From NCBI RefSeq assembly GCF_024448335.1, contig NZ_JAMOHM010000011.1:1-64000 (forward strand): DNA of 64,000 nucleotides, given 5' to 3'. Within the stretch, counting starts at the first letter, position 1, and every line of letters begins with the position of its first letter. Source of the stretch: Stutzerimonas frequens. Its GTDB lineage: Bacteria > Pseudomonadota > Gammaproteobacteria > Pseudomonadales > Pseudomonadaceae. The position numbers were made by a program, and so were the translations under genes. Below are positions 9,427-17,996 of this stretch, in pieces. The notes beneath the pieces were generated by a model, which was not told the origin of the DNA, ran no database searches, and was given only the letters and a program-made list of their open reading frames with translations.

Positions 9427-10632
9427 ATGGCCCTGTTCTCCCCCTGGCGCGCCGACTTCCCCGCTCTGGCGGTACTCGAAGCGCAAGGCCAGACCTACCT
9501 CGACAGCGCCGCCACGGCCCAGAAGCCGCAGGCGCTGATCGACGCCCTCAGCGGCTACTACACCTGCGGTGCGGCAAACGTGCACCGTGCCCAGCACCAG
9601 CCCGCCGAACGCGCCACCCGCGCCTACGAGGACGCCCGCATCAAGGTGGCCAGGTGGCTGCATGCCGCCTGCCCCACCGAGATCGTCTTCACCCGCGGCG
9701 CCACCGAAGCGCTCAACCTTCTCGCCTATGGCCTGGAACACCTGATCGAAGCCGGCGACGAGATCGTCATCAGCGCCCTCGAGCATCACGCCAACCTGCT
9801 GCCCTGGCAGCAGCTAGCCAAACGTCGAGCGGCCAAGCTGCAGGTACTGCCCATCGATGCCTCCGGGCGTATCGACCTCGCCGCGGCCACCGGCCTCATC
9901 GGGCCGCGCACGCGGCTGCTGGCGGTGAGTCAGTTGTCCAACGTGCTCGGCTGCTGGCAGCCGCTCGACCAGCTGCTGCACCTGGCCAAGGCGCAGGGTG
10001 CGCTGACCGTCGTCGACGGTGCACAAGGCGTGGTCCACGGGCGCCATGACATGACCACGCTGGGCTGCGACTTCTATGTGCTGTCCAGCCACAAGCTCTA
10101 TGGCCCGGATGGCGTTGGCGCGCTCTATGGCCGCGGCGAATCCCTGCTGCAGCTGCGTCACTGGCAGTTCGGCGGCGAAATGGTGCGGATCGCCGACTAC
10201 CAGAGTGCCGAGTTTCACGCCGCGCCACTGGGTTTCGAGGCCGGCACACCGCCGATTTCCGGCGTGATCGGGTTGGGCGCCGCGCTGGACTATCTCGCCG
10301 CCCTCGACGCCACCGCGGTCGGCCGCCATGAACAGGCGTTGCACGATCTGTTGCTCGCCGGCCTCGCCGAGCGCAGCGGCATTCGTCTGCTCGGCGCGCC
10401 GCAGGTCGCGCTGGCCAGCTTCGTTGTCGAGGGCGTGCACCATTCCGATCTCGGCCACCTGCTCACCGAACAGGGCATCGCCGTGCGCAGCGGCAACCAC
10501 TGCGCCATGCCGCTCATGAAGCATCTCGGCCTGGATGGCGCCACGCGCGTCTCGCTCGGCCTGTACAACGACCACAACGATCTGCAGCGCTTCTTCGATG
10601 CGCTGGACCAGGCCCTGGAGCTGCTGCGATGA
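9427..10632 (+). CDS. csdA: Cysteine desulfurase, SufS/CsdA type
   Basis: A 401-residue PLP enzyme that removes sulfur from cysteine as a persulfide for Fe-S clusters or tRNA thiolation. The PLP lysine is in SSHKLYGPDGVG and the catalytic cysteine in RSGNHCAMP, a group II (SufS-like) loop. The start at 9427 gives the family-typical N-terminus MALFSPWRADFPAL; an upstream in-frame ATG at 9379 would add a low-complexity extension and is disfavoured. It overlaps the SufE-family partner gene by four bases (ATGA). Confidence 0.95.
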   Translation: MALFSPWRADFPALAVLEAQGQTYLDSAATAQKPQALIDALSGYYTCGAANVHRAQHQPAERATRAYEDARIKVARWLHAACPTEIVFTRGATEALNLLAYGLEHLIEAGDEIVISALEHHANLLPWQQLAKRRAAKLQVLPIDASGRIDLAAATGLIGPRTRLLAVSQLSNVLGCWQPLDQLLHLAKAQGALTVVDGAQGVVHGRHDMTTLGCDFYVLSSHKLYGPDGVGALYGRGESLLQLRHWQFGGEMVRIADYQSAEFHAAPLGFEAGTPPISGVIGLGAALDYLAALDATAVGRHEQALHDLLLAGLAERSGIRLLGAPQVALASFVVEGVHHSDLGHLLTEQGIAVRSGNHCAMPLMKHLGLDGATRVSLGLYNDHNDLQRFFDALDQALELLR

Positions 10633-11036
10633 GTGAACTGCCCGACGCCGCCCGCGAGGCCTTGGCGACCTTCGCCGAGGCGCCTGGCTGGGAGCAGCGC
10701 GCACGCCTGCTGATGCAGTGGGGAGAACGGCTGGAGCCGGTGAACGATGGCGAACGCAGCGAGACCAACCGCGTCGCCGGCTGCGAGAGTCACGTCTGGC
10801 TGATAGGCCAATGCCAGGATGGCCGCTGGCATTTCCGCGCCGCCAGCGACGCCCGGCTCATTCGCGGCCTGCTGGCGGTACTGCTGGCGCGGGTCAATGG
10901 GCTGGATGCGAATGAACTGGCCCAGGTGGACATGGTCGACTGGTTCGCGAGCCTCGGCCTGTCACGGCAACTGTCGCCTTCGCGCAGCAACGGCATGAAC
11001 GCCGTGCTGCAACGAATGCGTGAGCTGACCGGCTGA
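10629..11036 (+). CDS. csdE: SufE-family sulfur acceptor
   Basis: A 135-residue SufE/CsdE protein that accepts persulfide sulfur from the desulfurase encoded just upstream. The acceptor cysteine is in the motif VAGCESHVWL near residue 55. Start codon overlaps the csdA stop, showing translational coupling and an obligate pair. No suf scaffold genes are nearby, so this is a CsdA-CsdE type system rather than a complete SUF operon. Confidence 0.95.
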   Translation: MSELPDAAREALATFAEAPGWEQRARLLMQWGERLEPVNDGERSETNRVAGCESHVWLIGQCQDGRWHFRAASDARLIRGLLAVLLARVNGLDANELAQVDMVDWFASLGLSRQLSPSRSNGMNAVLQRMRELTG

Positions 11037-11044
11037 TCGCCATA

Positions 11045-11062
11045 GCTGGGCTGCAGCCCAGC
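11045..11062. repeat. Perfect 18-bp palindrome, REP-like
   Basis: GCTGGGCTGCAGCCCAGC is a perfect inverted repeat, flanked by CATA and CTACG, in the short gap between two convergent genes. Its core GGGCTxCAGCCC matches another hairpin at 31855-31872. This is the look of a pseudomonad REP element; it may also serve as a terminator for csdE and the convergent synthase. Confidence 0.55.
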
Positions 11063-11085
11063 CTACGAACGGTCGTCTCCCGCGA

Positions 11086-12207
11086 TCAGCGCTTGCGCAG
11101 GATCACGCTGCCGATCGAATAACCGGCGCCGAACGAGCTGAGCACGCCCAGGCTGCCGCTGGGCAGGTCGTCCTGATGCTTGTGGAAGGCGATCACCGAG
11201 CCGGCCGAACTGGTGTTGGCGTAGGTGTCGAGAATCACCGGCGCCTCGTCCTCGGTGGCATCGCGACCGAGCAGCTTGCGCACGATCAGGTGATTCATGT
11301 TCAGGTTGGCCTGGTGCAGCCAGAAGCGCTTGACCGATTCCACCGCGATGCCGTTTTCGCTCAGGTGCTCGCCGATCAGCTCCGCCACCATCGGACAGAC
11401 TTCTTTGAATACCTTGCGGCCTTCCTGGATGAACAGCTTGTCCGGGTTGCTCATGTACTCTTCGGCAGTGCGGTTGAGGAAGCCGAAGTTGTTGCGGATG
11501 TTGTTGGAGAATTCGGTCACCAGCTTGGTGCTGAGTACCTCCCACTGATGTGCGGAGGTGGCCAGATCTTCACGCTCGATGACGACCGCGGTGCAGGCAT
11601 CGCCGAAGATGAAGTGGCTGTCGCGGTCACGGAAGTTCATGTGCCCGGTGCAGATTTCCGGGTTGACCATGAGGATGGCGCGGGCCTGGCCGAGCTTGAT
11701 GCTGTTGACCGCGTTCTGGATACCGAAGGTCGCAGACGAGCAGGCCACGTTCATGTCGAAGCCGAAGCCCTTGATGCCGAGTGCGGCCTGCACCTCGATG
11801 GCGATGGCCGGATAGGCGCGCTGCAGGTTGGAACAGGCGACGATCACGCCATCGATATCGGCCGCCGTCTTGCCGGCGCGGGCCAGCGCTTCTTCCGCTG
11901 CCTTGACCGACATCTCGCAGAGAATCGACCACTCGTCATTGCTGCGCTCGGGGATGCGCGGAACCATGCGCTCGGGGTCGAGGATACCGGCCTTGTCGGT
12001 GACGTAGCGGCTCTTGATGCCGGAGGCCTTTTCGATGAAGGCGGAGCTGGATTCGGCCAGCGGCTGAATCTCACCGGCCTCGATGGCCGCGGCACTCTCG
12101 CTGTTGAAGCGGTGCACGTAGGTGTTGAAGGACTCCACCAGTTCGTCGTTGGAGATACTGCTGGCAGGGGTATAAAGGCCGGTACCGCTGATGACGACGT
12201 TGTACAC
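11086..12207 (-). CDS. Beta-ketoacyl-ACP synthase III-like (FabH family, PA3286 type)
   Basis: A 373-residue thiolase-fold condensing enzyme with the complete Cys-His-Asn triad: Cys156 in NVACSSATFG, His298 in FWLHQANLNM and Asn331 in TYANTSSAG. It is longer than E. coli FabH (317) because of N-terminal and loop insertions, and closely resembles the P. aeruginosa PA3286 type, reported to feed beta-oxidation-derived octanoyl-CoA into fatty acid synthesis. There is no fab gene beside it, so it is an orphan. Substrate preference is inferred from the family resemblance only. Confidence 0.9.
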   Translation of the reverse strand: MYNVVISGTGLYTPASSISNDELVESFNTYVHRFNSESAAAIEAGEIQPLAESSSAFIEKASGIKSRYVTDKAGILDPERMVPRIPERSNDEWSILCEMSVKAAEEALARAGKTAADIDGVIVACSNLQRAYPAIAIEVQAALGIKGFGFDMNVACSSATFGIQNAVNSIKLGQARAILMVNPEICTGHMNFRDRDSHFIFGDACTAVVIEREDLATSAHQWEVLSTKLVTEFSNNIRNNFGFLNRTAEEYMSNPDKLFIQEGRKVFKEVCPMVAELIGEHLSENGIAVESVKRFWLHQANLNMNHLIVRKLLGRDATEDEAPVILDTYANTSSAGSVIAFHKHQDDLPSGSLGVLSSFGAGYSIGSVILRKR

Positions 12208-12412
12208 AGTCGTTCCTCTCGAATAGGGCTTGATCGTACTGACGGTGGGACGGTACGGCGGCTAGCCTTGGCCAACCACGATCATTCCAGCGCCTCTTTA
12301 ATGGCGGCTATTGTGCATGAAAAGCTGAAAGAATCCGTAACATTGCGCAGATTACGAAGCCTGTAATTAAGCCATTCGGCGCATAATCCCGTGACCGTTC
12401 GGTCTGAATATG

Positions 12413-12438
12413 AAGAGGGCGCCATCTGGCGCCCTCTT
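12413..12438. terminator. Hairpin terminator downstream of tsdA
   Basis: Perfect 11-bp stem AAGAGGGCGCC (12413-12423) / GGCGCCCTCTT (12428-12438) with an ATCT loop. It lies 24 bases beyond the tsdA stop on the minus strand, between that gene and the promoter region of the FabH-like gene. The T-tract is short. Confidence 0.65.
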
Positions 12439-12462
12439 CTGTTCACAGCGTAGCCTGCAACG

Positions 12463-13386
12463 CTATTTGACGCCCTGCCCGAGCAGCACTCCATCGACCT
12501 GCTGGCCATAGAGGTTGACGCCATCGTTGGCGTGATACTTCAGGCGCGTCTTCTCCACTGAGCCCTCGATCAGGCGTGGGTCCTGCGGGCGCTCGTGGCT
12601 GTTCATGTAGGCGGCGACATGCCAGGCATCCGCATCACTGAGCGAGCCACCCTTGCCGAGCGGCATGCTCTCCTTGATGAACGCCGCTGCGGTGTTGATC
12701 CGGTGCATGCCAGCGCCCCAGTTGAACGAGTCCTTGCCCCACAGCGGCGGGAACACGTACCCACCACCAGCCTCCTGCCCCTGACCATCATCGCCGTGAC
12801 AGACCGCGCACTGCTCGGCATAGATTTGCTTGCCCTTGGCGATATCGAAACCGCCCTGCGGCTGCGGGACTTCCGGATAGGCCCGACCCGGCAGCTCCTG
12901 GCCGGTCGGCGCTCCGGTGGACAGCCAATAGGAATACGCCGTCAGCGCATTGATGACATGGCTGTCCGCGGCCGGCGGCGTGCCGTTCATGCTGAACTGG
13001 AAGCAGCCCTGCACCCGCTCGGCATAGCTGTTGACCTTGTCGTTCTTCTTCCGATAGGCCGGGTACATCGGGTAGGCGCCCCACAGCGGCGCGGAGTTGG
13101 CCTTGCGCCCCTGATCCAGGTGGCAGTTGGTGCAGTTCATGCCGTTGCCGACATACTCGGCCGCGTACTTCTGCGTATCGACGAAGATGGCCCGCCCCTG
13201 CTGCACCAATTCGCCATAGGCGTTGGCGGGCAGATCCTTCTCCTGAGGCGGCTGGAAGTAGCGCTCACCAGCGCCCTTTTCGGCTTTCTGCGTCAGCTGG
13301 GATTGATCATCCATCTTGATCTCGGCGGCCAGTGCGACGCCGCCGATGGACATCGCCAGCAGGGTAACTAGCAGCTGCGTGTTCAT
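12463..13386 (-). CDS. tsdA: Thiosulfate dehydrogenase / tetrathionate reductase, diheme catalytic subunit
   Basis: A 307-residue exported diheme c-type cytochrome: signal peptide to about residue 20, heme sites CTNCH (85-89) and CAVCH (193-197). Between them ERVQGCFQFSMNG carries Cys128, matching the unusual cysteine axial heme ligand that marks TsdA and sets it apart from ordinary diheme cytochromes. TsdA interconverts two thiosulfate and tetrathionate in the periplasm. The start overlaps the tsdB stop by four bases; the tsdB-tsdA pair has been studied in P. stutzeri. Assignment rests on the Cys-ligand motif and on gene order. Confidence 0.9.
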   Translation of the reverse strand: MNTQLLVTLLAMSIGGVALAAEIKMDDQSQLTQKAEKGAGERYFQPPQEKDLPANAYGELVQQGRAIFVDTQKYAAEYVGNGMNCTNCHLDQGRKANSAPLWGAYPMYPAYRKKNDKVNSYAERVQGCFQFSMNGTPPAADSHVINALTAYSYWLSTGAPTGQELPGRAYPEVPQPQGGFDIAKGKQIYAEQCAVCHGDDGQGQEAGGGYVFPPLWGKDSFNWGAGMHRINTAAAFIKESMPLGKGGSLSDADAWHVAAYMNSHERPQDPRLIEGSVEKTRLKYHANDGVNLYGQQVDGVLLGQGVK

Positions 13387-14033
13387 TGACCGGTCTCCTT
13401 CTGCCCGACGTTGGCGAAATATTCGGCAACGGCCTGGACCTCGTCGTCGCTCATCGCCCGCGCGATATGCCCCATCAGATCATTCGGATCGTTCTTACGT
13501 GTGCCCTGACGCCAGGCGTTGAGCTGCGCACCCAAATACTGGGCCGACTGCCCGGCCAGCGGCGGGAAGCTCGCGCCGACGCCCATGCCGCCGGGGCCAT
13601 GGCAGGCCACGCATTCGGGAATGTTGCGCTCCCAGGCGCCGCGCAGAGCGAGGCGCGCACCAACGCCTTCGGCGGCCTCTGCACGTCCGATGGCAGCGAA
13701 ATCAGGCGCCGGCATGGCCTCCAGAGTTGCCGCGACGGCATCCATTTCCTCATCGCTCAGCGCAGCGGCGATCGGCTGCATGATCGGATTGTTGCGCGCA
13801 CCGGAGCGGAAATCGTCGAGCTGCTTGCGGCTGTATCCCGCATCGATCCCGGCCAGGCGCGGAAAGCCTGCGGCCGCCATCCCCATCGCATCGGCACCAT
13901 GGCAGGTCGCACACGCCATGGCTGCAGGGTTGGCACCCCCTTGCGTATAAATTTTTTGCCCATCGGCAGCCTGTGCCTGCATTGAAAGCAACAATGCAGC
14001 CACACCGGCCAGGGGCCAGTGAATGGATTTCAT
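13383..14033 (-). CDS. tsdB: Diheme cytochrome c, electron partner of TsdA
   Basis: A 216-residue periplasmic protein with a signal peptide ending near AQA-AD and two cytochrome c domains in tandem, with heme motifs CATCH (41-45) and CVACH (141-145). It is the class I diheme (cytochrome c4-like) partner that accepts or donates electrons for TsdA. GAGG seven bases before the ATG is the ribosome binding site. It is the first gene of a two-gene operon; the 250-base upstream region faces a divergent gene. Confidence 0.9.
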   Translation of the reverse strand: MKSIHWPLAGVAALLLSMQAQAADGQKIYTQGGANPAAMACATCHGADAMGMAAAGFPRLAGIDAGYSRKQLDDFRSGARNNPIMQPIAAALSDEEMDAVAATLEAMPAPDFAAIGRAEAAEGVGARLALRGAWERNIPECVACHGPGGMGVGASFPPLAGQSAQYLGAQLNAWRQGTRKNDPNDLMGHIARAMSDDEVQAVAEYFANVGQKETGQ

Positions 14034-14287
14034 GTAAGGGCCTCATCAGCTGTTGTAGTTATGCTGTCGCCACCTGGCGTCGTTCGGATCGACGCTCTGT
14101 TTCTATGGTCGGTCTGCGGCAGCTTGTCGCAGAGCGAACGCTATCACACCGCGGCGGCCGCCCTCCAGAAACAGAATAAGCTTAGAACTGCTTTGCATAT
14201 GCCGATCCCGGCCGGGCCGAACCTCAACCAGCGCGCACAAACGGACAAGGTTGGCTATCCTTTGTCACCCTTCTCTCAGGACCACCC

Positions 14288-14830
14288 ATGAAAGACCAAC
14301 TCGCCGAGCTGATCACACTCATCAGCTCCGGTTGCATGACCGATGAAGAAATTGCCCGGATCGCTGACGAAGCTGCCCAGGCCTACGCCGACCCGCAGGC
14401 GTTCCTGCAGGCCAATCCGGACATCAACTATGACGACAGCTTCCCGATTCCACTGGGCGAATGGGTGGTAGTGGGCAGCCTGCCGGATACAGTGCTGTTC
14501 CAGGCGGACGACTATCAGCAACTGTTCGGCCAGATCGTCGCGTCCTTCGGCGAGAGCGTCAGTTTCGTGCTCAAGTCCAAGCAGCTCGCCAAGACCGAAC
14601 CGCTGACCGCGCTGAACCGCATCCAGGTGCAGCTGAGCAGCCTCTACCCGGAGAAAGGCGGTTATACGCTGGTGGACTTCAGCGAGCCGCTGGACGATGA
14701 ACTGCAAGCGGTACTGGTGTACACCTGCGACGTGCCGCGGCTGATGGAACTGGCGGTGGAGGTCGGCATCTATGCCGCGCCCGCGCTGGAAGCCCTGCGC
14801 GCCGAGGCCGAACAGCAAACCTCGCCCTGA
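14288..14830 (+). CDS. Conserved hypothetical protein, 180 aa
   Basis: A soluble 180-residue protein (MKDQLAELITLISSGCMTDEE...) without signal or membrane segments. It is acidic, with a helical N-terminal third and a mixed alpha/beta remainder (YTLVDFSEPLDDELQAVLVY). I do not recognise the family. It is divergent from tsdBA and convergent with a DUF3820 gene seven bases away. Typical codon use and a clean start support it being real. Confidence 0.75.
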   Translation: MKDQLAELITLISSGCMTDEEIARIADEAAQAYADPQAFLQANPDINYDDSFPIPLGEWVVVGSLPDTVLFQADDYQQLFGQIVASFGESVSFVLKSKQLAKTEPLTALNRIQVQLSSLYPEKGGYTLVDFSEPLDDELQAVLVYTCDVPRLMELAVEVGIYAAPALEALRAEAEQQTSP

Positions 14831-14837
14831 GCCGTGG

Positions 14838-15065
14838 CTAACCGCGCCGCCCCTTGCCGCGGCGCAACGGCTCAAGCAGCGCGGCAAGGCCGTTGTGGTC
14901 GATTTCGTGCATCAGCGCCAGCAGCTGGCCGAGGCTGCCGGGCGGAAAGCCGACGCGGGCGAACCAGGCGAGGTAATGGCCCGGCAGGTCGGCAATCAGA
15001 CGCCCCTTGTATTTGCCGTAAGGCATCGTCTGGGTCACCAATCGTTCAAGGTCTTCGGCTTTCAT
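14838..15065 (-). CDS. DUF3820 family protein
   Basis: A 75-residue protein with the signature TMPYGKYKGRLIADLPGHYL followed by WFARVGFPPGSLG and LMHEIDHNGL, the hallmark of DUF3820, small proteins related to the quorum-sensing-regulated PA2146/exonuclease-associated group. A basic RRGKGRRG tail is present. An in-frame ATG at 15098 would add 11 residues; the ATG at 15065 gives the usual N-terminus (MKAEDLERLV) and is preferred. Confidence 0.82.
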   Translation of the reverse strand: MKAEDLERLVTQTMPYGKYKGRLIADLPGHYLAWFARVGFPPGSLGQLLALMHEIDHNGLAALLEPLRRGKGRRG

Positions 15066-15232
15066 CGCATTCGGCAACGGCGGGCTGGAGCGCTCCATAC
15101 TGCCACAGGCGCCGACGAAGGCTATGCCGACTTGCCATCGCCCGTGCCTATCCAAGGGATAGAAAGGCTTGCCTGGCTCTCGCTCGCAAGCGAGCCAACA
15201 ATCGCCCCCATCACGGCGAGGAAAGAAACGCG

Positions 15233-15763
15233 ATGCAAGCACCGACACAGATGAACGAACTGGACGACGCCACGCTGGCCTTTGCCGAGCAGGTGTTCGA
15301 CAGCGCGCGCAACGGCGACAGCTCCCGCCTGGACCAACTCCTGGGCCAGGGTATGCCACCGAACCTGCGCAACTACGCAGGCGACAGCCTGCTGATGCTC
15401 GCCAGCTACCACGGCCACCTCGCTGCCACTCGCGTGCTGCTGGAACATGGCGCCGACCCGCAGCTGCGTAATCACCGCGGACACACGCCCTTGGCCGGCG
15501 CCGCTTTCAAGGGCGACCTGGCAATGGTCGAACTGCTGCTCGAACATGGCGCCGATGTCGAAAGCCGCTGCGAAGACGGCAAGACCGCGCTGATGATGGC
15601 CGCCATGTTCAACCGCACCGCGGTCGTCACGCACCTGCTCGCCCTGGGCGCCGATCCGCACGCTCGTGACGCCAGTGGCGCGACAGCGCTGACAGCGGCA
15701 CGCCTGATGGGCGCTGTCGATACCGAGGCAATGCTGCGCTGCGACGAGGAGCAATCCGATTGA
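15233..15763 (+). CDS. Ankyrin-repeat protein
   Basis: A 176-residue protein built of about four ankyrin repeats, seen as the recurring pattern GDSLLMLASYHGHLAATRVL, GHTPLAGAAFKGDLAMVELL, GKTALMMAAMFNRTAVVTHL, each followed by L-x-x-G-A-D. It probably mediates a protein-protein contact in the cytoplasm. A GAGGAAAG ribosome binding site precedes the ATG. Ankyrin proteins in pseudomonads are sometimes linked to catalase or other partners, but nothing here indicates the partner. Confidence 0.9.
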   Translation: MQAPTQMNELDDATLAFAEQVFDSARNGDSSRLDQLLGQGMPPNLRNYAGDSLLMLASYHGHLAATRVLLEHGADPQLRNHRGHTPLAGAAFKGDLAMVELLLEHGADVESRCEDGKTALMMAAMFNRTAVVTHLLALGADPHARDASGATALTAARLMGAVDTEAMLRCDEEQSD

Positions 15764-15834
15764 ACGCCGCGCGCTGATCACCGCCCTAATGCGGAGAAGT
15801 CCTTCATGAACACGCCGCAGACAGGAGGTGAACC

Positions 15835-16245
15835 ATGGCACTCCCCGCGACCGCCAAAAGGGTCACAGAGCATACCGCCGAGCACGTCAATCAACAGATC
15901 AGGGAGCACACCCAGCGCTCGGTGGAGTATCACCGGCAGCATCCGCAGCTTATTCCGCGCCGGCTACGCGAGCTCGATGCCGAATGGGACATCGAGCGCA
16001 CGCTCGAAGCCAACGCGGCGACGCTCATCGTCACGGGCTCGGTGCTCGGCCTGACGCTCAGTCGCCGGTTTCTCGGCATTCCACTGGTAGTCGGCGGCTT
16101 CCTGCTGCAGCACGCCTTGCAGGGCTGGTGCCCGCCGTTACCGGTCTTCCGTCGCCTGGGCCTGCGCACGACGGAGGAAATCCAGGAGGAACGCTCGGCG
16201 CTGAAGGACATCGCCAGCCAAACCGCGACAAGCCGGCAGGTCTGA
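15835..16245 (+). CDS. DUF2892/YgaP-like small membrane protein
   Basis: A 136-residue protein with a charged N-terminal 55 residues, two closely spaced membrane segments (LIVTGSVLGLTLSRR and IPLVVGGFLLQHALQG) and a soluble tail. The membrane pair resembles the DUF2892 (YgaP-like transmembrane) module. A near-consensus AGGAGGTGA (15823-15831) before the ATG predicts efficient translation. Convergent with the diguanylate cyclase gene five bases away. Confidence 0.8.
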   Translation: MALPATAKRVTEHTAEHVNQQIREHTQRSVEYHRQHPQLIPRRLRELDAEWDIERTLEANAATLIVTGSVLGLTLSRRFLGIPLVVGGFLLQHALQGWCPPLPVFRRLGLRTTEEIQEERSALKDIASQTATSRQV

Positions 16246-16250
16246 CCGGA

Positions 16251-17339
16251 TCAGCTCACAGCGACGTCCTCGGCGCGCAGGGGTTTGGCCAGTGCGATGC
16301 GGTTGCGGCCAAGACGTTTGGCTTCATACAACGCCTGGTCGGCAGCATGCAGCCAGGCGACTGCGTCCTCCATGCGCGGGTCGACCTCGGCGATGCCGAT
16401 GCTCAGGCTCGCGCTCAGCTTCGGCGCCAGCGGACCATCCAGACCGGCAATTTCCTCGCGTAGCCGGTCGAGCGCCTCCCAGGCATCCTTCGCCCGAGCA
16501 CCAGGCAGGACGACACAGAATTCATCGCCCCCGTAGCGACCGGGCATGTCCTGGGTACGTAGGCTGCGCCGGATGCGGTAGCCGACCTGACGCAACAGCT
16601 CATCGCCGATGACATGTCCGTGCCGGTCGTTGACCTGCTTGAAGTGGTCCAGGTCGATCAACGCCAGGCTGGCGATGCCACCGGTGGCCTTGCAGTGGGA
16701 GAACTCCAGCTGCAGCAGCTCGTTCCAGTAACCGCGATTGAACAGCCCGGTCAAGCTGTCGGTACGACTCATGCTGCGCAGTGCTCGCTTGTTCTCCCCT
16801 AACTGATAGGCCAAGCGGTATAGCACCATGCCGATGACCGCAGGGTGCAGGATCAGCATCGGCAGGCAAGCATACATCTGTATCTGGCTGGTATGCGGCG
16901 AGAAGCCGAATCCCAGCAGCAGCACCGAAAGTACCCCGCCCGCGGCCTGCGCCAGCAGGCCCTGCAGGAGGAACCGGGCGCCGCCGGTGGCGATGTTGTT
17001 CATCGCCAGCATCGCCAGCAGTACCGCGGATGGCAGCGTGTTGAACGCCATCGTGGCGATCCAGAACCCGCCCATCAATGAGTCGAAAAGGACGAAACGC
17101 CGTTCACTGAGCGCCGCCGAGCGGGCGCGCCCGGACAGTCCCAGCGCCGCCATGGGCCAGACGAAGCAGAACGCGAAGAGCAATGCCCAGGCCCAAATAG
17201 GCGTCTGCGCCTCACGCAGCACCGCAGCGACGCAAAGAAAGCCCATGGCCAGGCCAATGGCCCGGGGATAGAACGCCCTACGCGCGAAGGAAGCGCCCGC
17301 CCTCGGTAGCGGCACTGAAGAAGTCAAAACGGAACTCAC
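16251..17339 (-). CDS. Diguanylate cyclase with MASE2-type membrane sensor
   Basis: A 362-residue protein: five or more N-terminal membrane segments (residues about 25-180) of the MASE2 type found in AdrA/DgcC, then a GGDEF domain. The catalytic site is intact, RYGGDEF at 270-274, and the inhibitory I-site RxxD (Arg261-Asp264) lies five residues before it, so product inhibition is expected. It should synthesise cyclic-di-GMP. The start is GTG at 17339 without an obvious ribosome binding site, so the exact N-terminus is uncertain. A link to the curli locus 9 kb away is plausible but unproven. Confidence 0.9.
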   Translation of the reverse strand: MSSVLTSSVPLPRAGASFARRAFYPRAIGLAMGFLCVAAVLREAQTPIWAWALLFAFCFVWPMAALGLSGRARSAALSERRFVLFDSLMGGFWIATMAFNTLPSAVLLAMLAMNNIATGGARFLLQGLLAQAAGGVLSVLLLGFGFSPHTSQIQMYACLPMLILHPAVIGMVLYRLAYQLGENKRALRSMSRTDSLTGLFNRGYWNELLQLEFSHCKATGGIASLALIDLDHFKQVNDRHGHVIGDELLRQVGYRIRRSLRTQDMPGRYGGDEFCVVLPGARAKDAWEALDRLREEIAGLDGPLAPKLSASLSIGIAEVDPRMEDAVAWLHAADQALYEAKRLGRNRIALAKPLRAEDVAVS

Positions 17340-17454
17340 TGGCGGCCCGGATAGGCGTTAAATATAGCCTGGTGCCATCACCGTGTGTGTTCAGCCCCCT
17401 GCGCAACAGTGCAGGTAACGCCAGCTCGAGGGCATGCCGGTCGAATCAGGCCAG

Positions 17455-17925
17455 TCAGCTGCGTCCGATGGCCGCGAACAACCCGCCTGTATGCGCGGCC
17501 AGGACCTCCGGCGCAAGCTCCACTTCCAGCCCGCGACGGCCGGCGCTGACATAGATGCTCGCCTGCGCCTGTGCGGAGCTGTCGATAAAGGTGCGCAGGC
17601 GCTTCTTCTGCCCCAGCGGGCTGATGCCGCCCACCAGATAGCCGGTGGCCCGCTGCGCGGCCATGGGGTCGGCCATTTCCACCTTCTTCGCCCCCGCAGC
17701 CTGGGCCAGTGCCTTCAGATCCAGCGTGCCGACCACCGGCACCACGGCCACCAGCAGCTCGTTCTTCTCGGTGCAGGCGAGCAGCGTCTTGAACACCTGC
17801 GCGGGCTCGAGTCCCAGTTTCTCGGCGGCCTCCAGACCATAGGAAGCGGACTTCGGGTCGTGCTCGTAACTGTGCACACGATGCTCGGCGCGGGATTTTT
17901 TCAACAGGTCGATGGCGGGTGTCAT
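17455..17925 (-). CDS. ybaK: Cys-tRNA(Pro)/Cys-tRNA(Cys) deacylase
   Basis: A 156-residue YbaK/EbsC-family editing enzyme that hydrolyses mischarged Cys-tRNA(Pro). The N-terminal [22 protein letters not shown], the invariant-lysine segment [20 protein letters not shown] and the late [13 protein letters not shown] glycine loop are characteristic. Length is typical. Divergent from glpD with a 71-base gap. Confidence 0.95.
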   Translation of the reverse strand: MTPAIDLLKKSRAEHRVHSYEHDPKSASYGLEAAEKLGLEPAQVFKTLLACTEKNELLVAVVPVVGTLDLKALAQAAGAKKVEMADPMAAQRATGYLVGGISPLGQKKRLRTFIDSSAQAQASIYVSAGRRGLEVELAPEVLAAHTGGLFAAIGRS

Positions 17926-17996
17926 GGCTTTGTAGTGCTAATGATTGATGAATGGCGGTAACGTAACGGATCAACGTTCGGTAGTCACAAGCGCCC

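Noticed and set aside
8710..9789. Long minus-strand open frame across dapD
   Set aside because: Antisense to the conserved hexapeptide region of dapD; shadow frame.
12235..12257. CGTAC...GTACG inverted repeat upstream of the FabH-like gene
   Set aside because: Only five-base arms with a long spacer; not distinguishable from chance.
11176..12366. Long plus-strand open frame across the FabH-like gene
   Set aside because: The minus-strand protein has the complete catalytic triad; the other is a shadow.
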